NCBI RefSeq assembly: GCF_010645065.1
Contig: NZ_JAADZW010000002.1
Location: 1-64,000, forward strand
Reading direction: 5' to 3'
From: Flavobacterium fluviatile
Lineage (GTDB): Bacteria > Bacteroidota > Bacteroidia > Flavobacteriales > Flavobacteriaceae
Length of the DNA stretch: 64,000 nucleotides
Of the stretch, positions 7,363 to 15,280 are shown piece after piece; within the stretch, counting starts at the first letter, position 1, and the number at the start of each line of letters is the position of its first letter. The notes below the pieces were generated by a model that made no database searches, was not told the origin of the DNA, and saw nothing but the letters and a program-made list of their open reading frames with translations. Position numbers and translations under genes: made by a program.

Positions 7363-10173
7363 TTACAAGTCTAATTTCAATCCGAAATTGTAACGGGCCT
7401 GATAATATTCAACTTGTTTAGTATGATCTTCAACACCCTGATAGTAACGCAACGGCTGATTTGTTAAGTTGTTGGCTTCTGCAAAAAAGCGAAGTTTAGG
7501 CGTAATTTTATAAGAAGCATTCGCATCTAAGAAAAACTGCTTGTCATAAAAACTGTCATTGTATGATTCTGAACCCAATTCATCTAAATAATCTGAAGTG
7601 AAGTTCGTTGATATTCTTGCAGAGAAACGTTTGTTTTCCCATGATAATGATCCGTTGAACATGTGCGGAGCTGTACCCGGAAGACTGATATTGTTTCTTT
7701 CATTTCCATCTTCGTCAGCGATTCCTTTTGCTTCAGATTTAGTGTAAGTGTAGTTCAGATAAATACCGAATCCTTTTAAGAAAGCACCAGGCAAGAAATC
7801 TAACTGACGCTGAAACGCCACTTCAAAACCGTAAACATCCACGTTATCTCCGTTTCTGGATTGTACAAATTCCCAGTTTTCCCCAGTTGGAATCGGATTA
7901 ATCTGATTTGGAAAATCCGCAGCAAATTTTTCAGTCGTATATTGATTATCGCTGTAGTTGTAAATAAAATCATGTAATCTTTTGTAGAAAACACCACCTG
8001 AGATTAATCCAACAGATTTGAAATAATTCTCTGCCATGAAATCATAATTATAAGAATAAGTAACATCAAGATTTGGATTTCCCGCTGTAATAGCCATATC
8101 TGAAGCTATATTATTTACATAAGGAGCCAGGGCATAATAATTAGGTCTTGCCAAAGCTGTAGTTGCAGCCATTCTCAAAACTAAGTCTTTTGTAGCATTG
8201 TACTGAAATGAAATGCTTGGCAATAAATTCGTGTATGAATTTGTCGTGTTAATTTCACTTTCTAATTCTTCCTCATCCAATACACGATTTCCGGTGTAAT
8301 CAATATGGGTGTTTTCTAAACGGAAACCTACAACCATTGAAAGTTTATCATTAAAATCCTGATCCCATCTGATGTAAGCCGCATAAATATTTTCTTTGGC
8401 ATTATAATTTACCGCTAAAAATTCAGAAGGATCCGATTCTTTGTCAAATAAAGAAGCATTATTAAGGTCCAGATTACCCAAAAAGCTTGCAGAAGCAAAA
8501 GTTCCCGGTACATATTTACTTCCCGGATTGAAGTTTTTACCATCAAAATAACTTGTTGGAACTTCTGATAGCAAATCCATGCCATCGTTTATTGGTTCAT
8601 AAGAAAAGAAAGTATTGTTTCTTTCTTTTTCTTTCATTCTCAAACGAAGTCCGGTCCTGATTCTCCCTTTTTCTGCAGCTATAATTGAGAACGGAAAACG
8701 GATATTGATTTTTGCGCCAAATTCACTTTCGCTTGTTTCATCCGTATTTTCAGAAGCCGAATCAAATTCTAACTGATCCAGCGATTCTCCTACGCTTGTA
8801 ACCAGAGGAAACCTGTTTTCAGAAAAATCCTGATTAATGCCTAATCCCTCCTGACGGTATTCGATATAGCGCTCTCCCGGGCGGTATTCTCTGGCTTTAG
8901 CATAATTTGCAGACCAGTCTAAATCTAATTTTGAGTTGATTAAATGTTCTCCACGCAAAGAATAATTTTGAACTCGTTGATCTTCTAACCTTCTGTTTTT
9001 ATTACGGTTATTATCTACACCACCTTTGGTTTCGCGTTTTACACGCCCTTCAAAACCAGTAATTTCTTCACCATTGTAGATGGCTTCAATATCATCATAA
9101 GTTGTTCTGAAACGGTTTTCTCTGTCATCTCTCCAATTGTAGATTGCATTGGCGAAAATGCTGTTGTTTTCATCGAATTTATAATCTAAAGCAATAGATC
9201 CGCTGCGGCGAATACGCTGAACATCATACTTTCTTATTTCTGAAGCCTGAACAAATTCGTTTCCGAAATCATCTTTTACCCATTCGTTTTCGATATTGTC
9301 AGATCCGTAATCTACATTATTGTATGAAGCACTAAAAACAGCTCCCAGTTTATTATTTAAAAAACGATTTCCGTAAACCAATCCTGCTGTATATGAAGCT
9401 TTTTCACGAATTGGAAGATAACCTCCGGCAAGTGTTGCTGAGATTCTTTCACCGTTTGGAGTTGCTCTTGTAACTAAATTTACAGAACCTCCAATCGCGT
9501 CAGCATCCATATCAGATGTTAAGGTTTTGTTTACTTCGATAGTCGAAATCATATCCGAAGGAATCAGGTCCATCTGAACATTTCTGTTGTCTCCTTCTGC
9601 AGATGGAATTCGGTCACCATTTAAAGTCACAGAGTTCAGGGACGGAGCCAAACCTCTGATGATAATGTTACGCGCCTCACCCTGATCATTCTGCATCGTG
9701 ATACCCGGAACACGTTTTAAAGCGTCACCCACATTGGCATCCGGAAAACGGCCTACCTGATCTGATGAAATTACGTTTCCGATATTTTTGTTGTTTTTTT
9801 GCTGGTTCAGGGCTTTTGCCTGACCTTTTAAGATGTCTCCTACTACAACCTCATTCAATTCTGTTCCTGTAGTTTTAAGAGCAAAGTCGATTACATTGTT
9901 CTTGCCCTGCTCTACTGAAATCTCCTGAGTGACAGACGTATATCCAATATATTTTACAGTTACCTGATACGTTCCAACATTGATATTAAGCAATTCAAAT
10001 CGCCCATTGTAATCTGAGATGGTATATTTGTTTTCTCCAACAATCTGAATCATTGCTCCCGGTAAAGGAAGTTTGTCATCAGCATCTAATACCTTTCCTG
10101 ATATTATGGCTTTTTGAGCATAGCCTGTCAAGGTTAATAAAAATAGCATTGCTGCCACATAAAAATTTTTCAT
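7363..10173 (-). CDS. TonB-dependent receptor linked to phytase
   Basis: A 936-residue outer-membrane receptor. In order it has a signal peptide ending at GYAQ (residues 1-19), a carboxypeptidase-like regulatory domain (about 23-110, ISGKVLDADDKLPLPGAMIQ), a plug domain (about 125-235, with DALKRVPGI and NIIIRGLAPSLNSVTLNG), and a long 22-strand barrel ending in an aromatic-rich NFGLKLDL. No SusD partner follows; the next gene is a BPP phytase. The pair therefore probably imports a phytate breakdown product or other organophosphate. The TonB/SusC-type architecture is certain, the substrate is inferred from context. The upstream region holds TAGTTTCG (10200-10207), a plausible -7 box. Confidence 0.92.
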   Translation of the reverse strand: MKNFYVAAMLFLLTLTGYAQKAIISGKVLDADDKLPLPGAMIQIVGENKYTISDYNGRFELLNINVGTYQVTVKYIGYTSVTQEISVEQGKNNVIDFALKTTGTELNEVVVGDILKGQAKALNQQKNNKNIGNVISSDQVGRFPDANVGDALKRVPGITMQNDQGEARNIIIRGLAPSLNSVTLNGDRIPSAEGDNRNVQMDLIPSDMISTIEVNKTLTSDMDADAIGGSVNLVTRATPNGERISATLAGGYLPIREKASYTAGLVYGNRFLNNKLGAVFSASYNNVDYGSDNIENEWVKDDFGNEFVQASEIRKYDVQRIRRSGSIALDYKFDENNSIFANAIYNWRDDRENRFRTTYDDIEAIYNGEEITGFEGRVKRETKGGVDNNRNKNRRLEDQRVQNYSLRGEHLINSKLDLDWSANYAKAREYRPGERYIEYRQEGLGINQDFSENRFPLVTSVGESLDQLEFDSASENTDETSESEFGAKINIRFPFSIIAAEKGRIRTGLRLRMKEKERNNTFFSYEPINDGMDLLSEVPTSYFDGKNFNPGSKYVPGTFASASFLGNLDLNNASLFDKESDPSEFLAVNYNAKENIYAAYIRWDQDFNDKLSMVVGFRLENTHIDYTGNRVLDEEELESEINTTNSYTNLLPSISFQYNATKDLVLRMAATTALARPNYYALAPYVNNIASDMAITAGNPNLDVTYSYNYDFMAENYFKSVGLISGGVFYKRLHDFIYNYSDNQYTTEKFAADFPNQINPIPTGENWEFVQSRNGDNVDVYGFEVAFQRQLDFLPGAFLKGFGIYLNYTYTKSEAKGIADEDGNERNNISLPGTAPHMFNGSLSWENKRFSARISTNFTSDYLDELGSESYNDSFYDKQFFLDANASYKITPKLRFFAEANNLTNQPLRYYQGVEDHTKQVEYYQARYNFGLKLDL

Positions 10174-10199
10174 TGTGTGTTTTGGTTAAATTTCGGTTG

Positions 10200-10207
10200 C
10201 GAAACTA
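10200..10207 (-). promoter_or_regulatory. candidate -7 box of the phytase-linked receptor
   Basis: On the minus strand TAGTTTCG resembles TAnnTTTG with one change and lies 27 bp before the ATG at 10173. Further upstream are spaced TTTTAACA and TTAATAACA words at about one helical turn (10220-10245), which could be regulator half-sites. Confidence 0.35.
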
Positions 10208-10627
10208 AAACCTGAATGTTATTAAAGCTGTTAAAAAAAATTAACATAATGTTATGATTGGATGTTTCAATGCAGGAAATATTAATATTTATGTAACACT
10301 AAAACAACAAAATTTTATGGACATTAACACCAAAAAGTCGCCAGAAGACCGCTAAGTAACAGTGAAACACCAACATAAGCGATAGCCTCTCAGCAAGTAT
10401 GCATGCTAATCATTCTGCTGTATTCAATTTTGATATATTCCTGAGAAAAGCAGATAGAGTAGAAGCCTTCATAAAACAGTTAAGCTTCTTTTAGAATTAT
10501 CTGTCATAAGTTCTTATTAGATTTTGTTGCGAAATGAGATAGATTATTACAGTAGAGCGGTATGCAATAATATGAGAATTCAAAACGAAATCTTTAAAGG
10601 CAGAAAGGAATTTAATGAATAGTCATA
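10208..10627. other. non-coding stretch between the receptor gene and tRNA-Asp
   Basis: About 420 bp with no open frame of useful length and no RNA that I recognise. The part near the receptor gene (10208-10300) is very AT-rich and probably regulatory. The remainder has more mixed composition and may be decayed coding DNA, but no protein family could be read in it. Confidence 0.4.
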
Positions 10628-10656
10628 AAAAAAGCCTTTCCGTTAAGAAAGGCTCC
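10628..10656 (-). terminator. terminator of tRNA-Asp
   Basis: On the minus strand AGCCTTTC, a 6-nt loop and GAAAGGCT are followed by a run of seven T, about 10 bp 3' of the tRNA gene. Confidence 0.8.
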
Positions 10657-10664
10657 AATATTAG

Positions 10665-10738
10665 CGGTCTGGACGGGACTCGAACCCGCGACCCCATGCG
10701 TGACAGGCATGTATTCTAACCAACTGAACTACCAAACC
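10665..10738 (-). tRNA. tRNA-Asp, anticodon GUC
   Basis: On the minus strand the acceptor stem is GGTTTGG/CCAGACC with a G-T pair and discriminator G. The anticodon stem CATGC/GCATG encloses CTGTCAC, giving GTC. The D-arm AGTTCAGTTGGTTAGAAT and T-arm GCGGGTTCGAGTCCCGT are intact. Length is 74 nt and CCA is not encoded. Confidence 0.97.
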
Positions 10739-10757
10739 TACTGCGTTATTGTGACTG

Positions 10758-10787
10758 CAAAAATACAATAGAACTTTGATTCTACAA
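10758..10787 (-). promoter_or_regulatory. promoter of tRNA-Asp
   Basis: TTG (10787-10785), a 19-bp spacer and TATTTTTG (10765-10758) on the minus strand match the consensus; the box ends 19 bp before the tRNA 5' end. Confidence 0.75.
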
Positions 10788-10892
10788 GGTTTTTTGTGTT
10801 TTTTAAACAAATAAAACACGTTAAATTTTTAACCAATTGATTTCTATTACAGTAGAAAACAAAAAAATCGGATTGATCCATAAATATAAACA

Positions 10893-10921
10893 AAAAACCC
10901 GAATATTGCTATTCGGGTTTT
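10893..10921 (-). terminator. terminator of tRNA-Phe
   Basis: AAAACCCGAA and TTCGGGTTTT form a perfect 10-bp stem around a short loop, followed on the minus strand by a T run. It is immediately 3' of tRNA-Phe. Confidence 0.85.
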
Positions 10922-10922
10922 G

Positions 10923-10995
10923 TGGTACCTCCAGGGATCGAACCAGGGACACATGGATTTTCAGTCCATTGCTCTACCATCTGAGCTAAGGTACC
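10923..10995 (-). tRNA. tRNA-Phe, anticodon GAA
   Basis: On the minus strand the acceptor stem GGTACCT/AGGTACC is perfect with discriminator A. The anticodon stem ATGGA/TCCAT encloses CTGAAAA, giving GAA. The D-arm TTAGCTCAGATGGTAGAG and T-arm CCTGGTTCGATCCCTGG are standard. Length is 73 nt and CCA is not encoded. Confidence 0.97.
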
Positions 10996-11055
10996 TTGCT
11001 TTTTAATTCACTTTGTTTCTGTTTACGTTTGTTTCTGTGAACGTGTTTGCGGGTG

Positions 11056-11085
11056 CAAATATAGAATCATTTTTCGTTTATCCAA
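11056..11085 (-). promoter_or_regulatory. promoter of tRNA-Phe
   Basis: TTG (11085-11083), a 19-bp spacer and TATATTTG (11063-11056) on the minus strand. The box runs into CACCCGCAAACAC, nearly identical to the sequence after the tRNA-Leu promoter. It lies between tRNA-Phe and the divergent coaX gene. Confidence 0.8.
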
Positions 11086-11138
11086 AACATTTTTTTAAAA
11101 AAATCAATTCGTACCTTCGCAAAGGTAAATAAATAAAT

Positions 11139-11873
11139 ATGGTTTTAACAGTCGATGTTGGCAATACCCGAATTAAAGCTGCTGTCTTTGAGGGGAGTAC
11201 TGTTCTTGAAAATTTTGTTTTTGAGAAAGAAGAGCTTGAAAAAGAAATTCAAAAAATTTTAAAAAAATTTCAAAATTGCTCTGATTTGGTGGTGGCATCA
11301 GTCGGAAATATCCAAAAACAGTCTTTTCTGGTTTTCGAAAAACAGCTCAATATCCATTTTGTGACACACGAAGATCCTTTTCCTTTTATAAATAAATATG
11401 CTACTCCAAAAACTTTAGGAATAGACAGAATGGTTTTGGCCGCCGGAGCAACTTTGCAGTTCCCCAAAAAAAACAGATTAGTTGTCGATGCCGGAACTTG
11501 TATTACCTATGATTTTATCGATGAATCGGGGCAGTATTTTGGAGGAGCTATCTCTCCGGGTTTACGGCTGCGTTACGAAGCATTACATAATTATACGGCC
11601 AGACTGCCTTTGCTGTCTTTAGAAGTTCCTGACTCCTATATTGGCAATGCTACTGCACAGGCTATACACTCAGGTGTTGTCAATGGTTTGGTCTATGAGA
11701 TAGACGGTTTTATCGATGAATATCGCGCAAATTTTCCAAATTTTATAATAATTTTAACGGGAGGTGATGCAGATTTTTTGGCTAAACGATTAAAAAATAC
11801 CATATTTGCCAATTCAAATTTCTTGCTTGAGAGTTTGAACCAAACATTTCAATATAAAATCGACAATGATTAA
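11139..11873 (+). CDS. coaX: type III pantothenate kinase
   Basis: A 244-residue cytoplasmic kinase for the first step of coenzyme A synthesis, of the ASKHA fold (CoaX). Motifs are DVGNTRIKAA (phosphate-1, Asp6), GIDRMVLAAGA (Asp96), VVDAGTCITYDF (Asp117, Thr120, the catalytic and phosphate-2 region), GGAISPGL and LTGGDADFL near the C-terminus. Length is usual for CoaX. The stop overlaps the ATG of the next gene by 8 bp, so it heads the envelope gene run to 15172. A weak -7 box TACCTTCG (11112-11119) precedes it. CoaX at the head of an lptC/OMP run is an arrangement I recall from flavobacteria. Confidence 0.95.
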   Translation: MVLTVDVGNTRIKAAVFEGSTVLENFVFEKEELEKEIQKILKKFQNCSDLVVASVGNIQKQSFLVFEKQLNIHFVTHEDPFPFINKYATPKTLGIDRMVLAAGATLQFPKKNRLVVDAGTCITYDFIDESGQYFGGAISPGLRLRYEALHNYTARLPLLSLEVPDSYIGNATAQAIHSGVVNGLVYEIDGFIDEYRANFPNFIIILTGGDADFLAKRLKNTIFANSNFLLESLNQTFQYKIDND

Positions 11874-13095
11874 AAAAATTTTACTAAGCGCTTGTTTGCT
11901 TATTTCGTTCGTTTCATTCGCTCAGCAAGGTACTGCCTCTCCATATTCTTTCTACGGAATTGGTGATGTAAGATTTAAGGGAACCCTGGAAAACAGGTCG
12001 ATGGCAGGTGTTTCAGTGGAACAGGACAGTATTCATATCAATGTAGATAACCCGGCAAGTTATGCCAGTCTGATACAAACAACTTTTACTGTGGGTGGAA
12101 CTTACGGAACTTCAAAAATAAAAACTGAAACAGAAAAAGCAAGTGCTACTAGATCAACTTTTGATTATTTGCTTTTGGGGATACCAATGGGTAAATTTGG
12201 GGCAGGTTTTGGATTAATTCCGGTTTCTTCTGTTGGTTATAAAATCAGGAATGATAACACAGCTACGCCCGGCGCTACGAGCAGCCAGTATGAAGGAGAA
12301 GGAGGTTTGAATAAAGTTTTTTTGGCATTAGCTTATAAAATAAAACCGAACTGGAATATAGGTGCTGATATGCAATACAATTTCGGAAAAATAGAAACCA
12401 CCAGTATCGAAGCTATTACAGGAGTTGAAAGTGCCACAAGAGAAATTAATACTTCAATATTGTCCGGTTTTAATTTCAATATCGGAACCATGTATCAGAC
12501 TAAGATTTATAAAAAAACAGAATTGTTTACCAGTTTGTCTTATACCTTTGGCAGTAACTTGACTTCAGACAGTGAAAGAACTACTCAGGTAGATGGGGAT
12601 ACTACTCCAATAGTAGAAAATCCTCCAAACAGCATTTTAGAATTGCCTAATAAATTAACCATAGGTGCTGGTGTGGGAGAAGCAAGGAAATGGTTAGTAG
12701 GTACTACAGTAGCTTTTCAGGGTAATGGCGAGTTTGAGAATTACCACAATACAAGTGAGGATGTGCATTATGAAAAATATGCAAAATATGCAATAGGAGG
12801 ATACTATCTTCCAAACTATACTTCATTTACAAGCTATTTTAGCAGGATAACGTACAGGGCAGGGTTTAAATACGAAAAAATTGGCCTTGTGGTTAATAAC
12901 GAATCAATAAAAGATGTTGGATTTTCAGTAGGAGCAGGTTTCCCTATTACCGGTAGTTTTTCCAGTGTAAATTTTGGAATTGAATACGGTAAAAAAGGAA
13001 CAGTATCGGCAAATTTAGTTCAGGAAAATTATATAAATTTCAGCCTTAGCTTCTCTTTCAATGACAAATGGTTCGTGAAAAGTAAATTCAACTAA
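11866..13095 (+). CDS. outer-membrane beta-barrel protein
   Basis: A 409-residue protein with a signal peptide (LLISFVSFAQ, cleaved near residue 20) and alternating amphipathic strands rich in Gly and aromatic residues to the end (INFSLSFSFNDKWFVKSKFN). The early segment GIGDVRFKGTLENRSMAGVS followed by INVDNPASYASL resembles the N-terminal hatch of FadL/PorV-like barrels, where an NPA motif is common. The exact family and cargo are not recognised. It overlaps coaX by 8 bp and precedes lptC by 51 bp, so it belongs to the envelope run, but a -7 box just before lptC suggests a second promoter there. Confidence 0.75.
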   Translation: MIKKILLSACLLISFVSFAQQGTASPYSFYGIGDVRFKGTLENRSMAGVSVEQDSIHINVDNPASYASLIQTTFTVGGTYGTSKIKTETEKASATRSTFDYLLLGIPMGKFGAGFGLIPVSSVGYKIRNDNTATPGATSSQYEGEGGLNKVFLALAYKIKPNWNIGADMQYNFGKIETTSIEAITGVESATREINTSILSGFNFNIGTMYQTKIYKKTELFTSLSYTFGSNLTSDSERTTQVDGDTTPIVENPPNSILELPNKLTIGAGVGEARKWLVGTTVAFQGNGEFENYHNTSEDVHYEKYAKYAIGGYYLPNYTSFTSYFSRITYRAGFKYEKIGLVVNNESIKDVGFSVGAGFPITGSFSSVNFGIEYGKKGTVSANLVQENYINFSLSFSFNDKWFVKSKFN

Positions 13096-13134
13096 TGCTT
13101 AAATTTAAGTTTTTATAAGCTCGATACAATTTAC

Positions 13135-13142
13135 TACATTTG
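13135..13142 (+). promoter_or_regulatory. -7 box four bases before the lptC start codon
   Basis: TACATTTG matches TAnnTTTG. Transcription from it would begin within a base or two of the ATG at 13147, giving a leaderless or nearly leaderless mRNA. No TTG sits at the proper distance upstream. Confidence 0.4.
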
Positions 13143-13146
13143 GCGA

Positions 13147-13704
13147 ATGAATTTACCAAAAAAATATAACATTATAACCGTTGTCACAGTTTTTGCTGTG
13201 ACACTGTTTTTTGGGTGCGAAAGCAATTTTAAAGAAGTTCAGAAAATTAATTATTCGGAATTTTTCCCGGCTACGGATGCGGATACAATCAATATAAAAT
13301 ATACGGATTCCGGGCGGATTACAGGCGTTTTAAAAAGCCGAAAAATGCTGGATTATGCAAGTGTTGATTTTCCTTTTACCGAATTTCCTAAAGGAATCGA
13401 TGTTACATTGTATGATAAAAAACAAAAGCGCACTTTTATAGTGGCAAATTATGCTGTTTCCTATAAACAAACTGGTATAATTGATTTGATAGGGAAAGTA
13501 AAAATTACGTCTGAAGCCGGACAGGTACTGGAAACAGAACAGTTATACTTTGATCAGAAAAACGAATGGTTTTACACTGAAAGAAAATTTAAGCTAACAG
13601 ATGCAAAAGGAATTTCTCATGGTCAGGGAATAGATTTTAGCAAGGATTTTAAAGTGATAAATTCACAAAGAGTAAGCGGGGAAATTGAAGCCGACGAAGA
13701 ATAA
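13147..13704 (+). CDS. lptC: LPS export protein LptC (lipoprotein form)
   Basis: A 185-residue periplasmic protein. The N-terminus is one hydrophobic segment ending in LFFGC (Cys24), so it is probably a lipoprotein rather than an anchored E. coli-type LptC. The following beta-rich region fits the LptC/OstA jelly roll: RITGVLKSRKMLDYAS, FPKGIDVTLYD, ANYAVSYKQTGIIDLIGKVK, and LETEQLYFDQKNEWFYTE. LptC hands lipopolysaccharide from the LptBFG transporter to LptA. lptA and lptBFG are not in the window. The only possible start is the ATG at 13147, since the next Met would delete the lipobox. Confidence 0.85.
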   Translation: MNLPKKYNIITVVTVFAVTLFFGCESNFKEVQKINYSEFFPATDADTINIKYTDSGRITGVLKSRKMLDYASVDFPFTEFPKGIDVTLYDKKQKRTFIVANYAVSYKQTGIIDLIGKVKITSEAGQVLETEQLYFDQKNEWFYTERKFKLTDAKGISHGQGIDFSKDFKVINSQRVSGEIEADEE

Positions 13705-13714
13705 AATAAAAATT

Positions 13715-13909
13715 ATGAATTACTTAAAATATACACAATACGTTTACCTCCTAATTGCAGTTGCCTTTATTTATGATGGTATTACTAAGCTTAGTGAACC
13801 TAATGGAACTTATTGGCTGAGTTTTTTAATTGCAGGTGTAAGTGTGTTTATGTTTTTCTTCAGGAGAAAGTTTTCTAAGAAATTTGACGATCATTATAAA
13901 AAAAAGTAA
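13715..13909 (+). CDS. small two-helix membrane protein
   Basis: A 64-residue protein, MNYLKYTQYVYLLIAVAFIY onward, with two predicted membrane helices (about 7-25 and 36-53) and a basic tail RRKFSKKFDDHYKKK. The frame is open upstream into lptC, but the ATG at 13715 lies 10 bp after the lptC stop and gives a sensible membrane start. No family is recognised. It sits between lptC and the CorC-like gene, 3 bp before the latter, so it is co-transcribed with envelope functions. Confidence 0.75.
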   Translation: MNYLKYTQYVYLLIAVAFIYDGITKLSEPNGTYWLSFLIAGVSVFMFFFRRKFSKKFDDHYKKK

Positions 13910-13912
13910 AAA

Positions 13913-15172
13913 ATGGAAATTAGTATTATAATACTATGTTTAATACTATCAGCCTTTTTTTCAGGAATGGAAATAGCTTTTGTTTCCTCTAATAAGATTT
14001 ATCTTGAAATAGAAAAAAAACAAGATAATTTTATTTCAGGAATACTGACAAAACTTACCGAAAAACCATCCAAATTCATAGCGGCAATGCTTATTGGGAA
14101 CAATGTAGCACTGGTTGTTTATGGCTTTTTTACCGCAGACTTGATTCTGAAATGCATTACAAGTTCAGGTTATCAGTTTTCTGATTATACAAATCTGTTT
14201 CTTCTTACCTTAATATCTACGTTTGTTATTTTAATAACGGCAGAGTTTTTTCCAAAGATTTTTTTTCAGATCTATGCCAATTCCTTAATTCGGATTTTTG
14301 CTGTTCCGGCCTATATTTTTTACCGGTTATTCTATTATATCTCTACTTTTTTTATCTGGATTTCTGATTTTATTTTAAGAAAATTTTTTAAGACTGAAGG
14401 AGATCAGGTGCAGTTGTATTTTAGTAAAATAGAATTGGGGAATTACATAACCGAGCAGATGAATTCTGTAGAGGATAATCAGGAAATGGATTCTGAAATT
14501 CAGATTTTTCAAAACGCCTTAGAATTTTCAGGCTTAAAGGCGCGCGATATCATGACTCCCCGGACAGAAATTGCAGATGTAGATTTATTTGACAGCGTTT
14601 CGCATCTTAAAGAATTATTTATAGAAACCGGGTACTCTAAAATAATAGTGAGCCAAAATTCTTTGGATGATATTGTGGGTTATGTGCACTCATTTGATTT
14701 GTTTAAAAAACCAAAAACGATAAAGTCGGTTTTGATGTCAGTCGAGTTTGTACCGGAAACAATTTTGATAAAAGACGCTTTGAGCCTGCTTATCAAAAAA
14801 AGGCGGAATGTAGCTGTTGTTCTGGATGAATATGGAGGAACATCAGGTATCATAACAATAGAAGATATCGTAGAAGAGCTTTTTGGTGAAATTGAGGACG
14901 AACATGATTCAGACGAGGAATTAATTGAAGAGAAACTGAAAGAGGGTAAATATCTTTTTTCAGCAAGGTTAGAGGTAGAATATTTAAATGAAACCTATAA
15001 ATTAGAAATTCCTGAAAGCGATTCTTATGGAACATTGGGGGGGTATATTGTAGATTTTACGAAAGATATTCCTGAAAAAGGGGAGAGAATCAGCATTGGA
15101 AATTATTATTTTGTCATAGAAGAGTGTTCCGGCAAGAAAATCGAATTAGTAAAAATGACTATTAAAGAATAA
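13913..15172 (+). CDS. CNNM/CorC-type transporter with CBS pair
   Basis: A 419-residue inner-membrane protein of the hemolysin-C/CorC (CNNM) family. In order: DUF21/CNNM membrane domain with about four helices (1-150, including FFSGMEIAFVSSN and MLIGNNVALVVYGF), a tandem CBS pair (about 190-310, MTPRTEIADVD ... VVLDEYGGTSGIITIEDIVEELFGEI), and a C-terminal CorC/HlyC domain (about 325-410, DSYGTLGGYIVD). Relatives export magnesium or confer tolerance to divalent ions, so the name hemolysin is misleading. It closes the coaX-lptC run; the following ppiD-like gene has its own promoter. Confidence 0.9.
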   Translation: MEISIIILCLILSAFFSGMEIAFVSSNKIYLEIEKKQDNFISGILTKLTEKPSKFIAAMLIGNNVALVVYGFFTADLILKCITSSGYQFSDYTNLFLLTLISTFVILITAEFFPKIFFQIYANSLIRIFAVPAYIFYRLFYYISTFFIWISDFILRKFFKTEGDQVQLYFSKIELGNYITEQMNSVEDNQEMDSEIQIFQNALEFSGLKARDIMTPRTEIADVDLFDSVSHLKELFIETGYSKIIVSQNSLDDIVGYVHSFDLFKKPKTIKSVLMSVEFVPETILIKDALSLLIKKRRNVAVVLDEYGGTSGIITIEDIVEELFGEIEDEHDSDEELIEEKLKEGKYLFSARLEVEYLNETYKLEIPESDSYGTLGGYIVDFTKDIPEKGERISIGNYYFVIEECSGKKIELVKMTIKE

Positions 15173-15220
15173 TTTTTTTAATAATTTTAAAAAAAAGTCG
15201 AAAATAAAACACTAGTTGTA

Positions 15221-15249
15221 TTGTTATTAATTAGATAATTGTATTTTCG
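15221..15249 (+). promoter_or_regulatory. promoter of the PpiD-like gene
   Basis: TTG (15221-15223), an 18-bp spacer and TATTTTCG (15242-15249). The predicted transcript begins near 15255. It excludes the TTG at 15239 as a start codon and supports the ATG at 15281. Confidence 0.65.
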
Positions 15250-15280
15250 CAAACTGAATATAAAATTAACGATAATAAAA

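Noticed and set aside
10208-10627. Possible small RNA or riboswitch upstream of the phytase-linked receptor
   Set aside because: No stable long stem or recognised motif could be found by eye in this stretch.
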